Positions 1-12,500 of a stretch of 64,000 bases of DNA are shown here, in pieces. The stretch is from Spisula solida (Eukaryota > Mollusca > Bivalvia > Venerida > Mactridae): NCBI GenBank assembly GCA_947247005.1, contig OX365944.1, positions 27,441,501 to 27,505,500 on the forward strand, in the 5' to 3' direction. Numbering within the stretch: the first letter of the stretch is position 1; the number at the start of each line of letters is the position of its first letter. The position numbers were made by a program, and so were the translations under genes. The notes under the pieces are model-generated. The model worked only from the letters and a program-made list of their open reading frames with translations, did not search any database and had not been told where the DNA came from.

Positions 1-481
1 ATGATATTTCTGTCATTTTAGGATATTTCAGAGAAAATTCGATCATCGTAGACGCTTGATTACTGCTAACTGATTACTGCTAATTGTCACAGATTAACTG
101 ACTCCTGTATATCGTTTATTTTTAATGTCCGGAAGGCTAATATATGCTTAGCGTCATAAATTTCGATATACAAATCTTGGATGTAGATGTCAATTATACA
201 AACTTTTGGCAAGTTGTCCAATTTTTCTGTCAATTTAATTTAGACTTGTCCGGGACTAAATTTTTGCTATAATCACTTGTCCGAAATCGATTTCGAGTTG
301 TCCCGGACGTCAGACTATAGGACTTGTAGAGCCCTGGGTGCACACAGAGTATAAAAACAATTGACAAGTTTTTTTTAACCAACCTACCTACCCAACCCTT
401 ATTGGCCATGGTTCGGGAAGGAAAAACACAATTTTTGGTCTAAAAAATTCATAGCATGCCTAGTTTAATAGAATAACTCAC
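1..481. other. TK2/dNK intron, no exon seen
   Basis: This stretch lies beyond the last visible TK2/dNK exon on the minus strand, so it is intronic. It contains several copies of a word like ACTTGTCCGGGAC around 240-330, probably an old dispersed repeat. I looked for the C-terminal TK2 exon here and did not find it, so that exon is presumably left of the window. Confidence 0.5.
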
Positions 482-562
482 TAATACTGGTGCTGGTAGC
501 TTTCCACAGGTTTGCTTAACGAGCCATTCTTCATGAAGATTGTGTAAATCATCAATTAATTT
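482..562 (-). CDS. TK2: TK2/dNK exon (LHNLHEEWL region)
   Basis: 81 nt, 27 codons, phase 0 at both ends. It reads KLIDDLHNLHEEWL then VKQTCGKLPAPVL, matching the LHxLHEEWL helix and following beta strand near the C-terminus of TK2. The acceptor is TTTTCAG (complement of 563-569) and the donor is GTGAGT (complement of 476-481). It joins in frame to the upstream exon ending GVPY. One more exon is needed to finish the protein and lies off the window. Confidence 0.9.
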
Positions 563-3500
563 CTGAAAAGTCAAAATGAAAAACTGCAAGTAGAAATTTA
601 GCTTTGTATGCTTTAAATTTATATATATACACTTGGCGGAATTCCAAATTGGCCACCCTATAAAATTTGATACTATGTGATACACTTAATTAATAAATAT
701 AAAGTTATGCTATGTTTACTTTCCATACACTATCGATTTACAGAAATAAAACACATGTTCAGGAACAAAATCATCCATGCGATGCGGTAGGTGCGAAACG
801 GCTTTTATGCATGTGGTGTTTGTGCAGGGCATAGAATATTCATGGTTTTTTTTAGGAATGTGACCCTCCCTGGATTGCCTTTTATGAAAAGTAACAAAGG
901 GCCATAATTCTATTAAAAATTAATGCAGCAAAATATCCATCCTTTACAGTCATTTATAAATAGGGTATGTTCATCTGTGAAGGTTACAAGAAACTCCACC
1001 TAACAGTTTATGAGGAGTTCAACACACAAGATTTGCATTAAACACGTATTGACATACAGAATTAGTGCTATATCCCCCCCACTTATAAATAAGTGTGGGG
1101 CTCAATTATGGTATGAGAGAGAAGGATAATCCAAGGATCGGATTTATTCTGGCCTCACATGTATTTAAAGACTTACATAGGGTACACCAGCTTCTTCTTT
1201 ACGAGATCGTTTTTTAATTCTTTCATAACATACTTTTGGATCAGCCCTCAAATATACTGAAAATAATATCATAGCTGTAAATATGTCAGGTAAAGTATGC
1301 AATATGGGCTTATAATTGCTGTACACATGTCAGGTAAAGTATGCAATATTGGCTATGTTCCCAAAACAAGGAGCAAAAACACTGCTGAGAAAAAGGTACA
1401 CAAATCATCATAATAGTTGTGCTTCATCTCCTTATTGGCCCCTGTCCACATACTAGAGGTGGGCCGATGCATCGAATTGCTCGTGGATATATCAAGTAGA
1501 AATAAGGTTTAAACTAATATCAATACTTTGTTTCTTTCACATTTTACTTTCAGCTCCATCCTGAAACTATTCGTTGTGACGCCATGTAACAATGTTTTCC
1601 ACTTCAATGAATTATGTTACATGGTGTCACATACACGCGCGATACATGTTAAACGTGTGTTGTTAAATTATGTAAAACTCCCGACGACTCGTACACAAAT
1701 TACAGGTTATGAGATGAGCGTCTATTTAAAATTTGCCAGAAGGACAGACAGACAGCAAAACCGGTAGGTGACTAACAAGTATTCAAACATGGCCAGTATT
1801 AACTCACTGATCATACTGACTGATTAGCTTTAATGATAAATTTGGTAGGAAGAACTTACCAATGAGATCAACTCCAGTTTCAGGCATCTTGGTCAAATAG
1901 TCATACCATTCATTCAATATAGCATACTCTAAACCATTGATTGTTTTGCTGATAATAAAAACACATTAATGAATTCATTGTTGAGAATACTTTTTGAAAA
2001 GAACACATATGAAACAGAAAAGCATTAGAAAGTGTTCCCTCTTACAATGCCCCTTACTCTGGTTATCAGCAATAAACAAGACTGTGGTCAGTAAAAGCTT
2101 ATGCACTGGTTGAAGCCTTGTCAATAATAACTACCTTAGTCAATCAGGACACATAATTCTGTAGAAATGTAGGAAGGTGTTGACAATGTAAGGTTTTTAT
2201 GATGGTTAACATGTATGCCAAGATAGAAAGCAATGCCTTGACAAGGTTCATACAAAATTCTCACCCCTAAATTCATGGACAATTTAAGGAAGAGTACATA
2301 TTTTCAAGGTATTTTTCCATAAATTTACTGAGATTAAATTGTAAAAAATGCTATTGCGAAAACCTTGCTTGATGGACTTTTCAACAACTCGAAAGTATTG
2401 GTTAACATTTTCATTTTAAACTAGTATTGATAATATTTTTTTATCGAAGAAGGCCTAGGTATCGATGTTTTTTATGTTTCCTGTGCTTGTTGGTTTTAAA
2501 TTAAGTGCTGTCTTCCCTGTCCAGTTTTCTATTATCTTTTGACCTAGATAATATGCATAAGAACTTTGTGACCAAGTCTGAAGATAATCATATGTAAACT
2601 GTTTGAATTAGAATACAGACAACTTAGCTAATTTCACTTTTTTTTAAAAGATAAAAAGTTAAACACATCAAAACTATTTGAATATATGAATACAGACAAA
2701 TTTCTGGACGCCACCGCTAGCACACATGCCCTCCAAGGGTGTCCACATAATAGGGGTGTAAAACAACAATCAACTCACTTTCTAAAGTCATTCTCTACAA
2801 AACAATGTTTGGTACTGTACAACGATCGTTCCAACATCTTAACGGGTTTAGCCTGAAAATAAACGCAATGACCCATATATAAGTAGCCTCACAGAAGCGT
2901 CTTGTCACAGTTCCAGGGTTCCCACAAATTTTCTAAGACAAAATTCCCTGACTTTTCCCTGACCACAGAGCAGTTTTCCCTGACTTTTTAGAGCGATCGG
3001 GCGACATCGGCATCTTTTCGTAAGAGCAAAATATGGCAATAAAATAAGAGAAAAGGAGGCTATATTTGCTCTAAATGGTACAAAAGAGTTTAGGTTAGCA
3101 GTATTTAAGGCTGTTGATTAACATTAATTTAATACAACTTAGAAATACTCTGAGCGAGCACAGCGAGCGAGAATTTTTTCAGTCTTAGGTATTTTCTTCA
3201 TAGGAAATGACACTTAACGACAGCTTCAATGAAAAATTCCCTGACTTTTGCTCAATTTCCAAATTTCCCTGACTAATTTCATAATTCCCTGACTTTTCCC
3301 TGACCTTGAAAAAATTTGTGTTTTTCCCTGACCGTGGGAACCCTGAGTTCAAGTATGGCAGCCATAAATCAGGGGTTCAACTAGGTTCCAGAAGTCCAGG
3401 ATCACTGACCCTTGGACCTGAAATTGGTCATTTTCCACGTTTTAAGGGTCATGATTGGATTCCTAGCTTTGTTGCGTCAAACGTTTGTTGTAAATGTTAT

Positions 3501-6500
3501 TATTTATATCAGAGACTATTCATACTGAGCATACGTTACCAAGTGGGAATGCTAGGTTTTTATTTCTTAGGGTATCGACTCCGTGGAAAGCAACTACTTA
3601 TATATCAAATTTGTTTGGTCATGGTATGATGCATGGTCCGAACGGTATGGCTTCTACCTATTCTCAAGTTACACAACCCTAGGGCTATCTAACAAATTGA
3701 TTGTTAAATTTGTTTGTTCTCATTTTCTGAGATTTCTTCTGTAGGTTTAGTTTTTAAAATTCACTTATATCAATGACATACTCTGATCCAGTGTCTTTGT
3801 TATAAATAGCTCTGTCACACTCATACTTGTTATACTAAAAAACAATGTTTTGATAAAATTTTGAGTAGTCTTACATGTATACACTCACTACTCAAGCGAG
3901 TTATGCATATATTTAGAATTTTATGTAATGATTGCAATGAGTACCGAATACCCTGTCATTGGACCGATAATAGAATATATTTAACAAGAGCCATGATTAC
4001 ATGGCCATCCCCCGCCGTATATGTTTGCCACTAATGGGAGTTAAATAGAAACAGGACTAAATAGAAAAAGAAGGAAAGAGATGTTAGGGAAAATAAATAA
4101 AGAGTTAATTAATGAAATGGAACCAGGCAGAGTTCAATAGAATGGAAAATGTTAGGAAATTACATCAAGGGAAATATCATAACTTGTTTTGTTAAAGCAG
4201 TTGAATTGTAATACAGATCTCTTAAAATATTGTTGCTTCTTAATTCCCCACATACTAAGCAAGCATAATGTGAAATATAAAAAAAAATCTAACCACATGT
4301 TTTGAAAAAAATATGTTTCGGTTGATCCCCCCCATAATTGCAATTTGTCGAAAAAATGGGAGGACTATACTGACAAAAATGTTTATAAAATCATCAAATT
4401 TAATTTAATTTTTAAAATAAATAATATATATATAAACAAGACTGCGTTCAATAAATGCTTATGCCCCCTGTGGAAGCCTTGTCCATAAATAAGTCTAAGT
4501 AAAAAATTAGGTCAAGGTGAAGGTCAAAATGGGGTTAGGTGAAACAGGCGTGTGGAGAGTGTTCATACACAACATCCATGCAAGTATGAAAGCTAGAAGA
4601 AACGGTCATTTTGGGTTAACCAAGAATTTGGCCCTTCAATAAGTCTAAGTCCAAAATAAGGTCAAGGTGACGGTCAAAATGGGGTTAGGTGATACAGGCA
4701 TGTGGAGAGTGTTCATATACAACATCCATGCAAGTATGGAAGCTTTGTAGAATGCCATAATGATGCTAGAAGAAAAGGTCAATTTGGGTTAACCGGACGG
4801 ACAAACGGACAGGTGAATCACTATATGCCTCCCGATCTATCGATACGGGGGCAGTGATTTTTCTTGAAGAAAATTAAGCGGCCTGTGCCTTTAAAATTGG
4901 GAAATTTTAGCGCGACAATTCGCGAAATTGGGTATTATTAAAAAAGTTAGTTTGGGTTAAAAGTGGCCAGATTTAGTATTTTCTACTGATAACACACTAG
5001 TCATATGAGGAAACGACCTTTGCAAGTTAGAAAATATATTGTTTTGACTTTAAAACAGCTACATGTATACTGTTGTTGCTTTGAAACCTGCGAGCACAGA
5101 AGGGGGAAAATATGCATACTTTTTGGGAAAAAATTAAGATTTTTTGGGAAAAATGGAGGTTATTTTGCTAGGGGAAGGGGCCTGTATTCGGCCCCAAAAA
5201 ATCACTGGGGGGCATGATAAAAACCAAATCAATAACAAGCAAAAGATGCGATTTAAGATATTTATGTTCATATATATTACCAACATAGTTGTAAAATTTC
5301 GTGAATTTTCATTTTCCTACAAAATATAACGTCTTAATTCCTAAATAAAACTAAAAAAATTCAAAACTGGGCCATATAGATTTATGGTTCTTGGTTACTG
5401 TACTTCTAGTTACCATCTATTCACATACCAGTTTCAAGTCAATACCTCAAATAAGTTAAGAGTTATGCTCCAGACCAAACATGGGACGGAGGGACGCAAA
5501 CTATTACTATATCCCTTCGCCTTCGGCGGGGGATATTAATTTTTTTACTGTTACTGAAGTACACGGAAAACAAGACACTAAGAATTGCAAGCAATACAGA
5601 TGTCCCCTACCGGTTTGAAGCAATGACCGTTAAATCATTTTCAGTCATTCTGTTGCCATGACAACCAGAATTTTAGTCAAAGTGAAACATAAATTAATAG
5701 GTGTAATCTATTACCATACCATAACGTACCAAGAGGGGATTTAAAGTAAGTTGTTCACCTTTTTCTGGGCCCACAACAAATAACACTTTTTCATCAACAT
5801 AAAGAGAATAAATTATGGGTATTTATGACATACATGTGGTCTTGTGTGCATCTGTACCCTCGTCAGTTGAGCATAAATGTTAAATGAGAAACTCCATCTA
5901 GAAGGATCTTCATACAATAATTGCTGTAATAGAGAATGACATACAACAACTTAACCACATCACTCTCATATTATATACAGTACCACCAGATTTATCCCGC
6001 ATCCCTTCGGAACAGTTAAGGGTGTCGGTTAAATCATGTTGGTAAAAACAGGTGTCATAGAAATACATTTACATGTATACATCCCCAGAAAAAACAAAGT
6101 AATAACAATTGAACAACTATAAAAGTATCCAATGACGTTTGTATACTGTAGTTGTTAATTGTTGTTTGTTTGGTTTCCTAAAGGTTTCATGCAAAAACAT
6201 TTGCTGATGATACACATCATCGAAGTATTTATCTATAATTTTGGTTAATTAAGTGCTAAAATACACTACACTGCTAAAAAAGTTAAAGGAACACCAGAAA
6301 TTTGAGATCCCTAATTTTGAGGAATGAATAAATACGGACAAAACAAATGTATAAAGCAGAGCTACAAGTACAGATAAGGTTTTAGGCTATTGGGTATTTT
6401 ACAGAGTTTCAATTTTGTTTAGGTTTTGACCAATTTTAATTGGGTATTTAATCAAAAGCATAGGGTACATGATCTTTTATGTACTGTTTTGCACTATTAC

Positions 6501-9500
6501 ATCATTTTCTTTTCGGATATTTCAGATTGTCTTTGCTTTTTCTTACTCCCTCCTCTCAAAATCTATTGGGTTTTTAAGAAAATTAATTGGGTAATTACCC
6601 CAATACAAAGCTGATCTGTAGCTCAGTATAAGGTGATAACTTGAATGTTATCTCACAAAAATAATTGGATTTTGCAACAAATGTAAACTTATTTAAAAAG
6701 GTAGCACATAAAATTATATACATATTATTGATATAAACCCATTACTGTGTGAATAACATTTTTTTGGTTTTCATTGTTTTTCTATTTACACTTAAACACA
6801 GTACACTAGTAATGCATATGCCACTCTATATCGTTAATGCAATGTATACAGTGTTTGGTAAATTCTCAATAAATGTCCTTTTGTGATTCGTAAAACACAG
6901 TACCCTGGTGTCTACACAAGTTTTTCTTTGACTCACCAAGTGACCTAGTTCATTACCCAATGTGACCTAATATCTGCTAGACCCAGATTTAATAATATTT
7001 ATAATAGCAGTGATTTTTTTCCTTCTGTATTAGGGTCCGGTAAACGGACCCTTTCCCAATTGCAAATAGGCTATAATTTTCCCAGATTTGAATGGAGAAA
7101 TTCCCAATGAACAATTAAAAAAAAATATTTTCAAAATCGGACTTAAATTGATAAAGTTATGAACATTTTTGACAAGAGGTCAAGCACAAAGTTCAGAGAA
7201 ACCAGTAAACATTCACATGTATAACTCCAACGCGATAAATTGCAGTACAAACAAACACAATATTACCTATATTTTTGTTATGGATTAAAAGCAAGGACCG
7301 TAACAATTACCAATGAAAGCATTCAAACATTTAGCACAACATGTAAAGTTTTCATGCTCCTAAATATTCAGAAACGATAAATATGGCGGATTTTGTGTTT
7401 GTTTTTGTATTGCAATTTATCGCGCTAGAGTTATAATCTCTTTTTTGTTTTATTTGGCCTTTCTGCTTCATGGAATTTCCCAATTTCAAGTTGTCACGAC
7501 GCGAAAATTCCCAATCTGAACGGACCCGAACCCTTTCCTAAAGAGGCAAAAAAAATCACTGAATGGAGATTGTCATTCAATGTAAAAATGTTTCATATAA
7601 GATCAGGTAAAAAATGTGACTTGTAAGCATTGTCTATGCCCAGTTTATCTATAATTAACCTAGTTTTTTACCCCGTGTCACCTAATATTGAACTGGGTAT
7701 TACCGTATAGATGATCATTGTCACCAAGTTTCATAAAGATTATTGGCTACACAAGCTATTGATGATGAACTAAGAGGGGTCATAAAACACATTGTGACAG
7801 GTGATCTAACAAGGAGTGTGATAGTTTGATGCCTCTATACTTACTAATGCATTATGTCCCTGGACATTGGTCCACTGACTCACTGGTTCTTTGATTGCCT
7901 GAAACATAAACAAGGTACATAAACACTCTGCAGCTACATAAGCACTGAATGAGTGACTGTAGGTCACAAGATATCTCGGCTGAAAGAAGAAATTTTATGA
8001 TTCAACAAGAGCAGTCCCTTTGGCATAAAAGAAGGTTGTATGTCACTATAAATAGCAATCTTGTTGCATCAAAGGGACTAAGCCGCTGTCAATGTAAGGG
8101 ACATATGCCCTCTAAGTACGATGTTGACAGTACAGTCCAACTTGTACTAGCGACCACGCATATTAAGCAACCTTTGTCTTAAACTAAGTTGAGTTCAAAG
8201 TAGATACCTTTGATAAGTCTTTGAGAAAATGAGTCGGACAATAAACTTAACCAACGCATGCACTGACGATCTCGTCACAACAATAGCTAGACTTTTTCTT
8301 TAAAAGTCTAGCTTTAAACCTGTAATCATCCTGTTAGTGACTTCTAAAGGGGACAAAATGTTTGCACTGAATATTGCAACAAAACATACTCATTTCTGCT
8401 GTACACATGTAATGTTACAGAATGACTACCTCCATTATCAGCAGACCTTCCTCCATATAGTGATCCAGGCTCCCGAAAAGATTTTTAACTTGTCAGTCCA
8501 AATTGGTAAATTAAGTGAATGTTCCTCTTCACCTAATAGAGAAATACAGGATTTTCTGTCAATCTAAATCAAAATTCGTCAGTCAGGAGCCTGTGATCAC
8601 AAGAAATGCCTAAAATTGGACATGTAGATTGTGGCAGTATTAGTCCTGTAGTAAGATAGGTCATTCTTACCTCTACAACCTTGGATGATTTAAAATACTC
8701 TAATAATGTTGTTTTTCCACATCCTATATTGCCTTCAATAGAAACCTGCAGGAAAATAAAACAACTTGGTTTATTAAGTTATTCTGAATAAGTCCAATAC
8801 ACAGCTCAACCTTGAATGACTGAATAGACAATTAACCAATTTGCGTTAATGCTCCTTGTATACTCGATCAGTCCATCTGTTACTTCTTTCACCCCATACT
8901 TTTCATGACCTTAGGTCTGAAAACTCACCTATAAGGTTTAAAGAATCAATGTATAGAACTTTGTTACTTTAACTGATAGATGAGTTAATAGAATCTTGCC
9001 ATGTCTGTAAATTCATGTCTAACAGTTTTTACTTGCAAGTCGCTTGTAAAAACTTGCCTATGAATTTACTCATTTGCTACTCCCTTGTTTATCCACATGT
9101 CCAAAACCATTAGTAGACAAGTGTCAGCACATAATATGCATAACAACTTTCATTTCCAGCCCAGCTTGATATTGAGTTTTATATAAACAAATCCAAGAGA
9201 ATCTATGTTTGTCCAAATACACATATATACTATCATGTTAAAAGGTGGAACCAGTATTTCATCGCCTTTATACAAGTCTACATGGAAATGATTTTAATAT
9301 GAAATAATATCGATTTTAATGCAAAAGTGAATACATTGTGAAATATCAGGATTTTTGGTCATCGTCTTGAAAAGTGTTATTGCAAAAGGGCCAATGGCTC
9401 CTTATTAAGTTCCACGACATACCTTTTTTATTTCAAATGTTGCTTCAGCATACACTACACTATAATTGTGCCAATTTCTTTTGCATCATCAGAAAAAACT

Positions 9501-12500
9501 ACCCGATGAATTCTTAAATAAAATATTTTATTTTCCTGTCGAATACCAGCAAAAGATGGTTTATATATGTTTCAAGGAGAACATTAATTATGCAAAACTA
9601 CAATTTTAAAACTTGATATGAGTCTATTCATTTTTGTCATTTTTTCTATGTTACGCGGCATTCTACTTACAGTGTATTTTTTTCCAGGCTTCAATGGAAT
9701 CTGTAGATTGTCCTCATTAAGCACTGAAATAAAAGTATTTTCAAAAATATTTATAAGAATACGTGGGACGTTCAAAAATAAACAGGATTATTGTCACAAA
9801 ACCCGCATGGTTAAACGAAATAAATCACATTATATACCATCAGAAATCGGAATCCTTTTTCTACATACTGAAAAAATATGAACTAAACAAAATACGCGAT
9901 CCGAGAGTTACAGGTGACTAAACAAGGTCCCTAAGGTTGACCCGGCGCACAAAATGACGTCGCGCTATTTTACACGGCGTTAGTGCTTTGCACAGGGCTA
10001 TGAAATACGAAGTTTATAGTGATATGGGTGATGAAAACATTCCAATACCACACTGAGCCACACAAGTAATGCGTTGATGAGAATCGCATGTATTTCCCCG
10101 CATCTTACATCGCATATCTAGGCGAAAATCCGTACCATGAAACGTTGGTATTTTGCAAAAGTCTCGGTAACTGACGTCACAAACGTTCTTATGATTTCCT
10201 ATTATTTCCCTGTCTGACAAAGCTGCACAGTAAACACTAAAGCATTTGTACCATTCTAAAACTGATAAAAGACTTGTAGAACTGTTTCCAAAATGTAGTT
10301 ACGATAATTTCATACGATTCAGAGGACATAATCATCTTGCTGTTGACAGAACTTTGTGTTCGTCCGTTTTTCCTTACGTTCTGGTGACGTCACTTTTGCG
10401 TCACGAATTTTTCACACTTGAAGTTCAACTTCTGTTTATTTCAGTACCTTACTTCCAAATGTTGTCAGTTTTGCAGACATCGTCCAGCATGTAACATGTA
10501 ATAATACGGCGAAGTTTGAAAACAAACGATATCATAGTATTAAAGATACACCCCATTACGTAGTCGCCATTATTGTTAATTGATAGGCTGCGCCGGGTGC
10601 GTGTTACCATGGTTTCAAAATGGACTATTATGAGAGGACGTGATAGGGAAACTCGATAAACCAGATATCGAATTTTCGCAATTGAATTCCGATTCCATAT
10701 TATGTAATAATATTTGTATAATATTGAAAACTGTACCCGTGAGGGCCCCAGTCCTGTTTATTTTTGAACGTCCCACGTAATTGGATGGGGGAGGTAGCAC
10801 TCATCTGACACATCATTGTGACATAGGGGAAACTTGTCTTGTAACTTTTACAAAATAGAAATTATTCACATAGAACGGGATCGACCTGTGCCATACCACA
10901 GGTGCAAGACACAAAATCAAATTTGGCTATATAGGCCTATTAGTATGTATAAGAGAGAAAAGGTACACAATGAACAGCAAAACATCATGCTGAACTAACA
11001 CAACACTGCTGCAAGAAACGACCAGGTCACAATTATCTCTTTGTGGTCGCCTCACGGAAGCATTAATCTAACAGAAAACACTTTTTATTTCATGGAAATC
11101 GATCTAGCCGTTTTTCGTTTATTTCGTAGGAATCGGCCAGGGTACCCGTTTATTATTCAAATGTGTGAGGACGTCGAAATCGACATAAACCATTTGGGAG
11201 GTGTTTTGGGGGGAACTTTTCGTAATTATTTTGCTATTTGATCGATTTCCATGAAATAAAAAGTGTTATGTTAGTTCAGCATGATGTTTTGCTGTTCATT
11301 GTGTACCTTTTCTCTCTTATACATACTAATAGGCCTATATAGCCAAATTTGATTTTGTGTCTTGCACCTGTGTGCCATACAGTCTTTTTCCGAACAGTAC
11401 AAATTACTAGACATTTTTATTCCTTAAAACGTATCGTTGAAATTGATATTTTTTTTATTCCATCGAATTTTCATGTTTAAGACTATACATATGCAACCAT
11501 AACCACTTAAGTAGGTGTATTTTTTGGCAAAAATATATGGAGATATTAGGCCCCTTTCCGGTCTCCTCAGAATATATATTTTTCTCCAAATGAAAATTTG
11601 TCAACATGAATTAAGTACATTGTGTTGATTTATGAATGCAGAATGGATTGAAATAGTATGTTTTGACATCCCAAGTAAATTGACATCGAATTCACTGATA
11701 TTTAACCTCAGAACCAAAAGTATGTTGCTAGTGAGCTGTTTTTAGCTAATTCAATAAAAGATTACATAGTGGTGCTAAGAAAAGTAAGATATGAGACCAT
11801 TTTTAAAGCCATTATTCTATAAAATACTGGTGCCCAGGGATAAACTATGAGATAATGTCCCTAAATTCCCTGATTTGTTGTATATTCAGAATAATCCCTG
11901 TACGGAAATACCCGAAAATGACTTTAATGTAGCAGCTTATTCCGAACATACGAAAAATGCAATACACACTTATGTAAATCTAGTAAATCTACAGCGTAGT
12001 GAATAGAGAATGTGACAATAAGTTTGTAATCTGATTGTTAGTGGTTCAAATTTGCTTGAAATTAAATTTTTCCAAAAAAATGTTTTTTTTATATCACTAA
12101 CACTATGAAAAGGTATTCTTGAGTTAACTGAAAAGTGGTCAATGGATCTTTGAGACATGAAAGTGCTATAAACACCAGCTGTATTGGTTAAGATGTGATC
12201 TATGAGTATTTCTAGCGATTAAAGAGAGACAACATTATTACAGATCCATCTTGACACTGCTGATTTTGAGTCATGATTTCCGTTCTTATCAATGGCAAAA
12301 CAATTGTCTACGAATGGTAGGATCACACTCCTGCAGTCCATACAAATAAGACCTCAGGGTTCATTTAACCCATTTTTATACTCGGCCCCATACACTTCCC
12401 CTATTTTCTTTATCAATGATACCATAGGCGGATCCAAGGGGGGGGGGGGACCCATATAATCACCAAAGTAAAGTCAATTCATTTGTTGTATCACACTAAA

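Larger units (their letters stand above)
3985..5540 (-). mobile_element. Tandem-core (pearl/Helitron-like) element, composite
   Basis: On the minus strand the element ends with hairpin CCATGTAATCATGG followed by CTCTTG (complement of 3985-4004). Subterminal complementary words CCATCCCCCGCCG (about 4003-4017) and CGGCGGGGGATATT (about 5526-5539) bracket it. This is the same plan as the elements at 30299 and 46696. It has been interrupted by at least one related element (4437-4852) and a small TIR element (4852-5207). The superfamily assignment is inference. Confidence 0.5.
2853..7844. other. TK2/dNK intron interval; one exon expected, not found
   Basis: This interval should contain the exon for about 30-35 residues between GHNAL and AKPVK (the W..x FQxYVxLTML helix, including the substrate-binding Gln). 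I searched by eye on the minus strand for F-Q-x-Y-V codons next to a splice acceptor and found none. Most of the interval is mobile-element sequence, listed separately. The remainder (3346-3984, 5541-7007, 7562-7844) shows nothing coding. Confidence 0.6.
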
